DNA of 64,000 bases. Source: Chrysomallon squamiferum. Its lineage: Eukaryota > Mollusca > Gastropoda > Neomphalida > Peltospiridae. The notes under the pieces are model-generated. The model was not told the DNA's origin, did no database searches, and saw only the letters and a program-made list of their open reading frames with translations. Shown here piece by piece: positions 12,601-25,191 of the stretch (positions within the stretch are counted from its first letter, which is position 1; every line of letters starts with the position of its first letter). The stretch spans positions 23,284,081 through 23,348,080 of the forward strand of contig CM022673.1 of NCBI GenBank assembly GCA_012295275.1. The letters run 5' to 3'. The translations under genes and the position numbers were made by a program.

Positions 12601-15600
12601 AGTACTTTTTGGGTTGCCATGGCAACAGACTGGTGTATCTCGATATTTTATCCGTAATCGTCAAAGAACAATTTCCTATGCAATCACTATTATAATGAAG
12701 CAGTATAAACCACAGTATGTATTTTTTCTTTATTTATTTCTTTCTTTTTAAAGCAATTTATGAGTTACAAAACCATAATATCCACAATTTATCACAAAGG
12801 TCATTTTAGTTTTTATATGTTACAACATAATTCAGGCATCTGCAGCATATTTTAAATATAGACATCACCATACAACTACATCTACAAGTGATGCCTATTA
12901 ACTGAAAGATAATATATTACTATGTACATTTTTTTGTCTTAAGATTTTTGCTATTTTGAATATTGAATACTGTTGCATTTTTAATCAAAATTAAAATTTG
13001 TTGTGGACTTTTTTGCTATTATATAACTAATTTTTCTTTTTATATCAGATACAATCCAATTTACTAAAGCAAAAGTATTTCATGATTTAACATTTTTGTT
13101 TCAGCAAAGTTTACTGTTGATATTGTATATTATGCAACTTTGGTTTTTTAAAATATTCTTTAATGAAACATTTTGTTATTTTCAGGTTTACAAATGAATT
13201 AAAGAAAAGACTGGAATCTCTGTACCCAGAAACCAGTAAGAATGTCAACAACAGCGAGATTGACTTTGTTGTTAATGTTCACTACCGTGACATCAACTAC
13301 TTTGTTGAGTACACCCCAATCCTTGTCACATACTTTGTCCTTCTACTCTATATCTACTTTTCTGTCAGTAAGTATTATTATAGGTATATATTTGGGTGTA
13401 TGATTATGTTATGTGCGTTATGTGAGCAGTTAGTCTGATAGGTTGTTCATAGTTTTAGGTGACAAGTTTATATTACATTCTGAAATGTATTTCTAATTTC
13501 TCACTGTCATGAATGTGCAATTTGTAAGATTTCACATTGAAATTTTAATGATAAAAATAAAATTTGTAATATAACACGTCAGGATTTATTATCAAGTGAA
13601 AAATATTTATTCATGATGTATTTGAATATATATTTTGTATTATTATTTGTTTAATCTATGCTGTCAAAAATATATTCTGTGAAATCTTATTTCCAGGGAA
13701 AATTGAAATGGTGAAATCAAAAATTGGTCTTGCCATTAGTGCTGTGTCCACTGTAATTGCCTCCCTTTTTGTGTCTGTGAGCATTTGTGCTTTTTTTGGA
13801 CTAACCCCAACACTAAATGGCGGGTAGGGATCTTCATTTTCTTAAAAGTGTTTTTATTAAATTATGAAATAAAAGTTTGAATTTTTCCCCATTTCTGAGT
13901 TAAATAAATTTTGAACATATGATTATTGTGTGTGTTTTTAAAGTATTTTAAATACGAAAAAGTTCCTATATTTAATGGTTTTATTTCTATAACATTAATT
14001 TGTATATACACATGTACCAACTGTGATATTCTTTGATTCTGATAATAAATATTGTATAATATTCTTTAGGAAAATGCATATACTTGATAAAATAAATACA
14101 CTGGGATAACATTAATTGTATTGTATATGAATTGAATAAACCTAAGTACAATATAAATATCTTTCCTTCTTTTTTTAGTGAGATTTTTCCTTACTTAGTA
14201 ATAATTATAGGACTGGAGAATGTTGTAGTGTTGACAAAGTCTGTGGTGTCCACTCCAGTACATCTTGATGTGAAAATTCGAGTAGCTCAAGGTGCAGTTA
14301 TAAATTACATAATAATTGTGTAATAATAATAATTTAAGACATTCAGTTACAGAGAGTGACATATCTATAGAACCACAAAAGTTTTATTTAATCTTTTGAT
14401 ATCCCAATTTTTAGTAAGATAATATATAGATATATATATAAACATTATATAATTTTTTATTGTTACTATTATTATTTAGATTAATTGGTAAAAATATTTT
14501 ATTAAATGTTAAAATTAAATAATTAAATAGTTTTATATAATTAAATAATATCTGTTTAATTAAGCCATGGCACATTTTTACTTGTTGTATAAAGGAAAGA
14601 TTCTCTTTCTTACTACAGAGCTTTTCTTTGATGGGAAAGAATATACACAATCTTTGGGTAGTGGTTTGATTGGAAAAGAGCCTAAAATTACTTTCTCAAA
14701 AACACATATTTACCAGTTAACAGTACATATTTAAATTTCTTTTTAGGATTAAGTAAGGAAGGCTGGTTTATTACGAAAAATCTTGTTACAGAACTAGCTA
14801 TCCTCCTTGTTGGCTTCTTCACCTTTGTTCCAGCTATTCAGGTGATTTTTATAATTTGATTTATTCCTTTTTTCTGTATTGCTTTTAAAAATAATCCAAA
14901 AATGTTTAGTCTTTTGTTCAGAGGAAGAAGATGTATTGAATGAAGGAATAAGAATTTAAATGTATGAAAAAAGAAGATGATATTTTAAATTAATAAAAAG
15001 AAAATATTATAAATAGTAATAACAGTTAAACAGTAATAATGGTTTTATTTTCAGGAGTTCTGCCTGTTTGCTGTCGTTGGTTTGTTGTCTGATTTTTTCC
15101 TGCAGATGGTTTTTTTCACCACTGTACTTTCTGTTGACATCAGACGAATGGAGGTCAGTTATAAAAATTATCATAGTTTATTTCTTGCACTGAATATTAC
15201 TAGTGCCACTACTACTACTAACTTCTATTACACTTGAATTTCATTATAAATGGAATGCTTGTAACAGAGAGACATGTTTCTACATACATTTTGAATTTTA
15301 TATAGCAGTATTTTTAGAATGGTGGTTCTGTAGTAATGAAAATTTAAATATTTACATATGACTAAATGCTTCCATGCCACTCAGTAAATATCCTGCAGTA
15401 AAATTAAGCCATTCAATTTGTAAACATTTCTGTATGTTTCAGCTGCTAGATCTTCAAAAACAAAGCATACACCAGGTTGTAGATGATGAGCAAACTATGG
15501 ACAATGTAGAAAGTCTTCTCCACTGTCCAGTTATGTCCAGACTACCTCATGAACCATCACCCCCACCTACCAAATTAGGTAGATCAAAGTCTGCACCAGG

Positions 15601-17675
15601 ACTAGATGTCCGTAACATCAGACACCTTGATCTACCTTCTCCACTGTTTCCACGGAGACAACCTACAGATGCCTTCTTTCAACACCTAGAGCTTCCAAAA
15701 CGACTCAAAGTTTTCTTCTTTTGGGCAAAAACAAGAATCTTTCAAAGAATGATTATGGTAAGAATAGATTTTAATATTTTTAAAATTCATTTTGTAGTTC
15801 TTATTATATTGTGAAATAGCATTGTGTCTTTGTTCCTTAACTCTTCCTGAATCTTAATGTGAACATTCCAGAAGACAGTTAATTTCAATTTAGTTATTGT
15901 CCAAATTTATTAACTTCTTTTTTTAATCTTTCTACTTGTGTGAGATCATCATTTTTCAGTACGCTTTTTTTTGTCATTAATGTAACCATATCTTTGTACC
16001 TTTCTTTTTTGCCATATACCTTTTTCTATGCAATCTTATCCCATCACACATCTTTGATGCTTTTAATAACTTGTTTTGATCTCTTGATCTTTGTTCATAT
16101 TATTGAATTATTTAATTAATATGGCTGCTGGTTATACAACGATTGCATATTAAGCAGTTGTTTTAAACATTTTATTATTTCTGTAAAAAAGGTTTGCACT
16201 GTAGTTTGGATTGCTTTGATCCTCTACAAGACTGGATTAGTGGACAAACTGACGAATCCAGACACCTCTTCATCAACCAATGGTGGATCCTCCACATCAG
16301 GATTTGAACAGATAGTGAAAGGAGGGATCTATGCAGACAGGAATGCCATGGAAGATGCTCTTGCAGGAGGCAGGATGTCTGAGGAGAAGGTGGGTCCATT
16401 GGAACACACAGATGTACAACAGTGGCAGCATCTTTACTTCAAACATTGGCCTAGGCTGTTTGGATATTACAACATCAGCCTCTGGGGCAGGTATGTGCAA
16501 GTGAATAATCTCATTAACTTACTTAGAAAAATCATCCATCAACTACTATAACTGTCAAGTGCTGTTCCTAAAAGTCATACCTATACAGTAGGTAGCGATT
16601 AGATTTGCCTGTGGTATCAATAATTCAGTTCATATCATTGATACCTTATGTACCAACACTAAAATAATAATGTTATAAATTTAGGATGTATGCATTTTAA
16701 ATTGTCTGAATTAATTTAATTTTGAGCATTGACAAAGGTTCTATTTTAGTTAACTCTTAGCATTTTATCTGAGTTATTTTGTGAACTGCTATTTCTTTAT
16801 ACATTACCAGATACATCACAATTCTTCCATCTATTCATCTTTCCATCATCATTGACCCTGACACAGCCATATCAATTCGTCATCCATCAGAAAAGAACTA
16901 CTACGTTTTGCCACGTGACATTGTTCAGCCAGATGTTGTGGACAATGACACAGCAGAGAGTGTAAGACTAACTGAGAACAAGGAAGTGAAATACCACATT
17001 CCATATTACATGGATCCAGAACAACTGAAACAGTTCTACCCACGTTCTCAAAAAGAGCTTTTGATCACTATATGTCTGGGGTTTCTCAGTGTTATTGTGA
17101 TATCTTACTTCATGGTTGTGTTGTACAAGTGTGTGTGTTCTAGGAATTACTCAAAATGGAGGACATCTTGGTCAAGGAGAGCCAGAAGAAGGAAAGGCTA
17201 TGTTAAACATATCAAAGAGACTGTGCCTCTGGTGTTAAAGGGACACAACCAGGTAAAATACTAAAATAAATGAAAATTGACTTGAAATAGCGAGAGAGAA
17301 GGATTTAATGCTCAAAACTGATTGTATGATGAAGATATTTTCTCTGTAAACATTGTATGGTCTTTAAACGAGATCTGACTTGCAGGTTATGAATAGTTAA
17401 TTAATGTTATCATTGAGTTGTTATGATTCAATTTTGATTTAAATTGCTGTTACCTGATAGTTGTTATCTATAATAATAACTTTAAAAAAAGAAAAAAAGA
17501 AAAGAAAAGAAACCAGAAATAAAATAAAATTCCAAAGTTTCTGTTATTGATCTCATTTAATAATTTGTTTAAATCTTTCAATTTGCTAATGGATTGTGTG
17601 GCATTAAGTTCTTACCTTTTTCACTATAAATTTTTAGAAAAGGATATTGTTTCATTTTTTGAAAGTACAAAACCC

Positions 17676-17735
<60 letters not shown>

Positions 17736-20700
17736 TATAATAATTATTATTATTGTAATGATGATATGCATTTTATATTTAATTTAAGACTATTGACTGT
17801 CTAGTCACAGATGGCCCTCTGGTTGTCAGTTCGTGTTGGGGAGGACAGCTGCGTGTTTGGGATTCAAACACTGGAGAATGCATTACATCTATCTGTAGGA
17901 AAAGGTTTGTGGAATATGTGTGAGTGTCCATAATTTGGCACATGTATGTTTGTTTATCATTAAATAACTTTCTTTTTATTTAAGAATAACAGACCAAAAA
18001 AAAGTAATACATATGTGATAGTTTTATCTTCAGACTGTGTTGAGCAGATGATTGTTGTGAATGACATTTTATATTTTGTGTTTATCTTTGAAGTCAGATA
18101 ACTGTTAATTTTATAATTTTTCTAAGCCTTTATTTTATTTGTGTTGTTTAATAAATGCTATTTATTTCCAGTAAGAAATATTTTATTATTCTTTTAATGT
18201 TGAGTAATTTTTAATGTTATCTAATAATATATTATTTTTATTGTTATTGTTAAAAAGTTTTCTAAACGCTATCATTTTGTTAATGTTTGCCAGATGTTAT
18301 CTATGCTATTTACTATTATTATAGTTATTATTGTTATTTTAGTATCACACCTCCACAAAGAAGAAAGCCCTGTGTTGGTAGAAATATAGAAGACAGTGAA
18401 GCAGACCTGTATGAAGAATACCATGGTGACTCCATGCATATTATCACTGACAAGCAGAAAGAGGAAACGATTGTTAAACCTAAGTCATTTTCAGTTATTA
18501 AACCAGACCTGACAAGTACCATCAACACTGATTTTTCATCGATAGAGCCTCGTTTTACGTCGTCATCGTCTCAAGATCATAATGCCTCAAGATCGGAAGG
18601 GTATGATTTTAAAGGCTGGTTTGATGGTGTATATGAAGAACATCATCGCAGTGTTGCTGCTGACAGTGGTGTTGGTGAAGAACAACATTTGTATGGTGCT
18701 GGGGACCTACAGCAGTTAGAACAACTTCAGGAAGTTCAGTCTAGAAACAGAAGCTGGAGTGCTGGTAAGTGATTCATGATAGTTTTATATACTGTGCAGG
18801 CAGTAAAGTTCATGGATAAATAAAACTGGATATTAACAAATTAACAACAAACAAATAAGTTTAAAATATTTCAACTGTGAAGTGATCCAGTCTCATTTAC
18901 ATGAACATGCCACTAAAGTCTGTAGCTGTAATTAACAATTGTGATATCTGCTGCTAGCTACATTCCTAATTTTCATTGCTATAGTTCTTTCATAAACCTG
19001 AATGTAATTTCCATATGTAAACTTATACAGTAAAACAATTTTAAGTTACATATGTCTTAATGTAACTAACAAATACTGTTTGTAATTAAATTAAAAATAA
19101 AGAATTCAATTTGCATCAGTATATTTTTTTTTGACAGATATATTTGTATAAACAGTAGAATTTGCATAAAAGTTATTATAATGCAGGAGTTTTCCAGAAG
19201 TAAGAACATTTTTCTTTCAGGTGATGCTACCAGTGACATTAATGAAGAAATGTTTGATGTATCAGCAGAAATCTGGTGTTTGGCTTGTCAAGATGGCTTA
19301 GTTGTTGCAGGCTGCAAAAATGGACACATTGAAGTAAGATTATTCAGTCAACAAAATTTTTAAAACGAAAGTAATAATAATTATTATTTGTTATAAATAT
19401 TTCACTTCAAACCTTGTGGATGTGAATTGTTATATATTTAAACTAAAATCAAATAATTAGTTTCAGTTTAAAAAAGGAATTAAAATTAAATATTTGCGAA
19501 ATAAAAGGCAAGCCTTAGGTGCACTTTTTCTGGATCCTACTACATGAATATACTTTTTCTGTAATAACTAGAATATGAATTATAAAAAAAGAACCAAGTC
19601 TCTACTAATAGCAATATAATAGTTGTTATCTGTATAAATCACAAATAGGAAGAAGATACTTTTACAGTTTAATACTCAATTATTATTCACTATTGTCAGT
19701 TCTGGGAGGCAGATACTGGAATAATGAAAGGACAGTATGACTCTGGGTCTTCCTCTGTGATGGGACTGTGTCTTATTGGAAACAGGTATGATGTTCTAAA
19801 ACTGATCTAAGTAATCCTTGATCAACAAAGATGTGTCAACTATCAAAACCAAAACATTTAACATTTCTGTCTTATTTTATTGTGATAATTTATTACTAGG
19901 AGAAACTGGTATTAAAATACAAAACATTAACATAAAATTAAATAAAATATGTTAATTTAGGTTTTTCTTTTCACAGCATAGCTAGATTTAAAATTTTTAT
20001 TTTTCCTTTAGAGTTGTTGTTGGTAGACTTGATGGGAGTTTAGATTTCCTGGAACTGGAAACATTTAGAAATCCTGTAACTCTTTCAATACCAGCAGCTG
20101 CTCCTACTCGACAAATTAAAGGTAATTATTCGTTGTTGATTTGTTCTGTTAGTAATTCAGAAATTAAATTCATAAACTAAGATTTTTTAAAAAGAAAGAA
20201 ATGGAAAACTGTCTTGAATTTAGTGGTATATGTTGTTGTTAGATGTATTGGTAGGATATGGAAAAAAAGTTGCAAACAGCATGCAGTTTATTAAAGTTGT
20301 ATTTTACTGTAACTGACATTACTGAGTTTTGCAACATTCATATCACCAGTTAAAGATGATGGATGCAGTGTTGCCTATCATGGATTTTTAAATAATTCTT
20401 TTAATACAAACAGCATTCATTTAATTTGAATAACTTTCTGTACAATCACCAGAAATTGTACTAATTGTTTTATTTAAATTTTTATATAATTTTATTTTAT
20501 TTTTTTCTATAAAAAATTAACTTTTAAATTATAATAATTCTGTGTTTATAATTACATTTTTTTAAATTTTTTTTTAGTTAATCAGAGTAGTTATATTTTA
20601 GAAAGCACAATTAAAAATATTTGGATTTTGATATTTTAAAATGTAAAATTTTCAGGCCATTCTCGCCACTACAGTCATGGTAGTAAGATAACCGGAGAGG

Positions 20701-23070
20701 TGAAGTTGTGGGATGAAGTGATTCACTGTAACTGCGTACAAAGCAGTCAGGCTCACCAGCAGCCAATTAATGTCCTCAAAACAGAGGGTGGCCGGGTTGT
20801 CTCAGCAAGCCAGGACCACACCCTGAAGGTAATGAATATAAACATTTATGAATTATAAGAATATTTGATTACACACAAGCATTTTTATATGTGTCAAACA
20901 TCATTTTGTACGAATACTTTGAGGGAAAACCTACCATTGGTGCTGTCTAGCTTGTAGCAATAATCTTTTATAGCCTTCCCACTGACTAGAAACTATATAT
21001 TAGTTTATAGTACAAATTCTGTTATAATTAGGAATATTTTAAATTTTTGTTTAGATATGTATATTGCCTTATTTCTGTTTATTTTAAAATATTTTACAAA
21101 TTAAATTAAAGAGATGTATATATTAAAATATTTAACTTTTATTGTCTTTGTTTTATGCTGGGAATTCATTTGATAAATATGTAGTCAAAACATTTTACTT
21201 GAAGAGCTAATTGTTATAGGATCAAATTCCAATGTGCATATATCTCATTCTATTGCTTTGAATCACAGGTGTTTCATGTTTGCGTTTGTTGTATGAATTA
21301 TATAATAAATCCTACACATGTTGTTATTGTTTTGTGTAGGTGTTTCGATTAGAAGACTGCTTATGTTTGTACACACTACATGGTCACTTGAGTAATGTGA
21401 CAGCTTTATGTCTTGATAAGGTATGTCCTATTAATTCTGTGTAAGTATTAAAATAATTTGATGACACAGTATCATATTCAGTAAAACATTTATCTTTCAT
21501 TTTTATAGTTGTTTACAAATCCTTTGAAGTTCTGCAGTATAATATAGTTTTGAAAAAAGTATATAATTCTGTCTTTATAGAATCTCAGTTATTGTTACAT
21601 AATTTCAATTTTAATCTGTCTGTAAATTTTAGTTGTGTAATTGTAGATTCTCCAGTGTAATATAGCTAAATTTTAATCTATATCACGTCGGTCCAACATC
21701 TGTTATTGTCTTCATATATATTATTTTAGTTTAACACAAATTAAAAAAAAATCTCTTTATGTTTGTAGAGTCTTAGTAAGCAAATTGTTACATAATTTCA
21801 GTGTCCTCCCTATGCAGCAGTCAGTGGTTCTGCTGATGGGTCAGTACGTCTGTGGGATCTTCTCACTGGTACCTGTGTGTATGACTTCAAAGGTCATGAT
21901 GGGTCAATCATCACCTTGGTAGCAACCCTCTATTACATCATAAGTCTTGGTTTAGATGACAAAGTTTGTATTTGGGAGAGAAATAGAGGACAATTATTAC
22001 ACAATCTGGAAATGGTGTGTTTTTGAGATGATTAATATATTATAAAAACTAGTGGTGTGTCTATTTTGAAAAATATGTTTAATTAATATAACAGTCTTAA
22101 AAATTATATTCATTTAGATACTGTCCTTTACAAAAAGTATTTTAAGGCACAGTTAACAACAGTTATTCTTAAACAGTAACAGAACATTTTAAGCACCAGT
22201 CAGTATTAATTTATTTTAAGGTTAAAGAAAATACTGTTCATTATTATTAACAATATTTGACAAACGTTTATCATATTTTATGAATATCATTATTTACAGT
22301 ACATTTTTAAAACTATATTTATATTTTTTTGAATACAATTTGATAAAGAAAAAAGGTGTATTTATATATACATATACATATATATTATTATTATTATTAT
22401 TTTTTATTTTTTTATTTTTCAGGAACACTGTCAGTGTTGTAGTCTATCTTTGCTTACTAACAACTTGATAGTTGCTGGAGGGCAGGTATTTTATTTTTTA
22501 CCGAAAGTTTTTTTTTTTTTTCATTCTGTTACTTTCTGTATTTTGAGTCCTCAGTTATTAAACATCAGTGTGTGCTACATTTAACAACAAAATGAAACAT
22601 TTACAGCAACACAGCTTACCTTTGAAATGAACTGAACAAAATTAATATTTTTGATTTACACATTGTGTTGGTTATTCTAGATATTTTTCAAAAAGATGCC
22701 TGTAAAATGTCTTCTTCTTAAGCAAATTGGGGCAAGAGAGTTTTTGCTTCAGTCAAATCAAAATAATTATATTTAAAGCAGATAAAATGAAAAATAACAG
22801 AAAAATCCTGTAATCTCAGTAAATAATTTTGTGGATAAAATTTTGAAATTTAGACTGAAAGACTATAATATTAATCTTTATTTTCAGGGTACTATATATC
22901 TTTGGGACTTAACAAAAGGCGAATTAGTAAGAAAGGTGAAAATCGATGATTCTGGCAAAGCAGCTTTCATCTATAATCTACAATTAGTTGGAAACATGGG
23001 TGTGGCCTGTGTATTGGGAACAGACATTAAAGTGGTTCACTTTCCTACAATACTTGAAAAAGCTGAGTAA
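9645..23070 (+). CDS. SCAP: SCAP, SREBP cleavage-activating protein (24 coding exons, complete)
   Basis: Sterol sensor of the ER/Golgi that binds SREBP and carries it into COPII vesicles when sterol is low. Coding exons: 9645-9757, 10658-10802, 11192-11352, 11650-11787, 12340-12419, 12600-12714, 13186-13367, 13697-13823, 14179-14291, 14747-14841, 15055-15153, 15443-15757, 16192-16490, 16811-17252, 17789-17904, 18343-18764, 19221-19333, 19700-19785, 20012-20121, 20656-20828, 21340-21420, 21802-22014, 22423-22485, 22888-23070. All phases close, giving 1327 residues against about 1279 in human. The start [20 protein letters not shown] aligns with the vertebrate N-terminus and leads into TM1. The sterol-sensing domain spans roughly residues 290-456, with [21 protein letters not shown] and [11 protein letters not shown]. 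Residues matching human Y298, L315 and D443 are kept (here Y306, L323, D451). The C-terminal half, from about residue 810, is a WD40 propeller with [17 protein letters not shown] and [13 protein letters not shown]. The human MELADL motif reads MELLDL here. Identity is secure; the 5' leader is inferred. Confidence 0.96.
17676..17735. repeat. AAT microsatellite in SCAP intron 14
   Basis: About 19 AAT units followed by the inverse TTATTATTAT, ending 54 bp before the exon 15 acceptor. It lies between the last membrane-segment exon and the first WD40 exon. Confidence 0.9.
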
Positions 23071-25191
23071 TACCAAAATCATTGTGTAAAAACTTCAGTA
23101 TTCACTTTGCAAAATGAAACATGTTAAACTGAAGTCCAAACTTATTTATATCCACCGATATCTTATCACAAATGATCAATTTATTTATTTTTCCTTTTTT
23201 ATATGGATCATTAGTTAGATCTTCTAAGCAATAATGTCTGAACTACAGCAATTTGGATAATGTAATATGAATTTCTATTTTAATTATATATTTTTTATTT
23301 AATATAAAATATCCTTGAAAACGTTTTCTTCACAATGATTTAAATAAAAAATGTATTTGGCTTTTGGAGACAGTTTATGATTTTAAAAATTTATTTTTGA
23401 ATGAATTATGAATTATGCTTTCTCTTATGCTGGAATAAAAACAATTGGTTTAATATATATTGACTAAACTATTCTGGTTTTGCTATCATGAAATCTAATT
23501 TACTGTGGATAAAGTTTACATATTTACTAAGCGATATTTATTATTTTCACTATATGAAAGCACATTGTTATTTTAATTTAATAATATTAACTATACCAGC
23601 AATTTGGTGAAGAACATGTTTTAAATGTATCTGTTATAGGATTAAAATTGTTGACATTTGTTAAGTTTTAATTTATTTATGAATTTTAATCTGACTTGTT
23701 ATGTTGCATTTGAATATATCTGCTACAAATATATTTTCCTACTGTTTCCATAAAATTAATAGTTTTTAATATATAGTCAATAGTTATTTGCTAATCATGA
23801 AAAGATCTCTGAGAAAAAAAAAAAACGTGAAAAGAGAAATAATGCTGTTTTAGATTTTTGTTTGTTCTTTTATGGTAAAGGTGAATAATAACAAATCAAT
23901 TAAATAGATTAATTATTATATTTGTGATGTCATTAAATCAATGCATTATTTTAAATAATAAGAATACATACTTACCACTTATATAGTATTGTTGCTCTTA
24001 ATTTTGATCAGAGGAAAATTAAGCTAGAACAAAATTTATTAAAATATGATATTTATAACTACTTAAAAAACTTAATGTATCTGAATGATTATTCAACTTT
24101 AAAATGAATAATTGCATTTTCTCTATATTTTTTAAATGTTGTGTTAAAATATTTTAACAACTATTTTATTTTTTTTATTTTAGCCCTTGAAGCTGATAGT
24201 TGTTGCTTTATGTTCTGTTTTTTTATTTTATTGTGTTGATACAAGTATGTATTATTTAAATGGTATTTTTTAGACACAAATCTCATAAAAAATATTCCGG
24301 TTATTGGTTTTACCGAGTGAGATTTTTATTTATTTATTTTTATTGCAAAGTTCATCATTTCCTGGAAAATTGTTTTTAAAACATATTTTCAGTTCAGAAA
24401 TTAAAAATAAAATATGTCAGTCTGTTTATTGGTGAACAAAGAAATGTGCATATAGTCAATCATTTCGTAGTTAAAATATAAATATATAATTTTAATTTTC
24501 CATTTAAGTTCCTAATAATTATTGTTTTAAAACAATATATTTGAAATGTTAAATATTAATATATATGCATCTTTCATGTTAGTTTGGACATTAAACATGT
24601 TTCTGTGCATCAACATATTTTTTTATATATACTGTTTCTATTACCTTTAATAACAATATATAAAAAATAAATTATTTCTGAAGTATTACTGTTCCTGTTT
24701 TTATTGTTTATTAGTTTTAAGAAGCCAAATGATTCATTAATATAGAATGAAATGAATATAGATTTTTCTAATAAATATTAATTTAAAAAAGTGACTTCAT
24801 CCTTTTATTTTTAAAATACTAATACTAACAAAAACATTCTTGGAAGAAAATATATTTTATTTTGAAGTGTGAAACAGGTTTAGAAAATGTATTATTAATT
24901 TAAGAACCCTAAGGAAGAAAATGGTATATAAAAACAATACATTTTGCTTATAATTACTGACTTTAAATATAAATAAACAATACTTATCAACCATATTTTA
25001 TGAGATACCTATATTTATCAATGAATATTGCTCAATGAAAATAAATCATTTTATTTAATTTACAATGATGTAAATTAATATTCTAACAAAAATGTGAATT
25101 CCTATTAGGTTTAAGTCTACCATCAAAACAATTACTTGTCACACTCTGGTATGGTGATGTGAAAATCTATACTGAAAGAATGCTGATAAGT
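23071..25191. other. Convergent 3' flank: SCAP and CW/PWWP/ARID 3' UTRs
   Basis: 2.1 kb of very AT-rich DNA between two tail-to-tail genes. It should contain both 3' untranslated regions. Candidate poly(A) signals are AATAAA at 23343 and 23434 (+) and its complement at 25050-25055 (-). No coding exon is seen. Confidence 0.6.
23434..23439 (+). terminator. Candidate SCAP polyadenylation signal
   Basis: AATAAA about 365 bp after the SCAP stop codon. The region is so AT-rich that other copies exist, including one at 23343, so the site in use is not certain. Confidence 0.35.
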
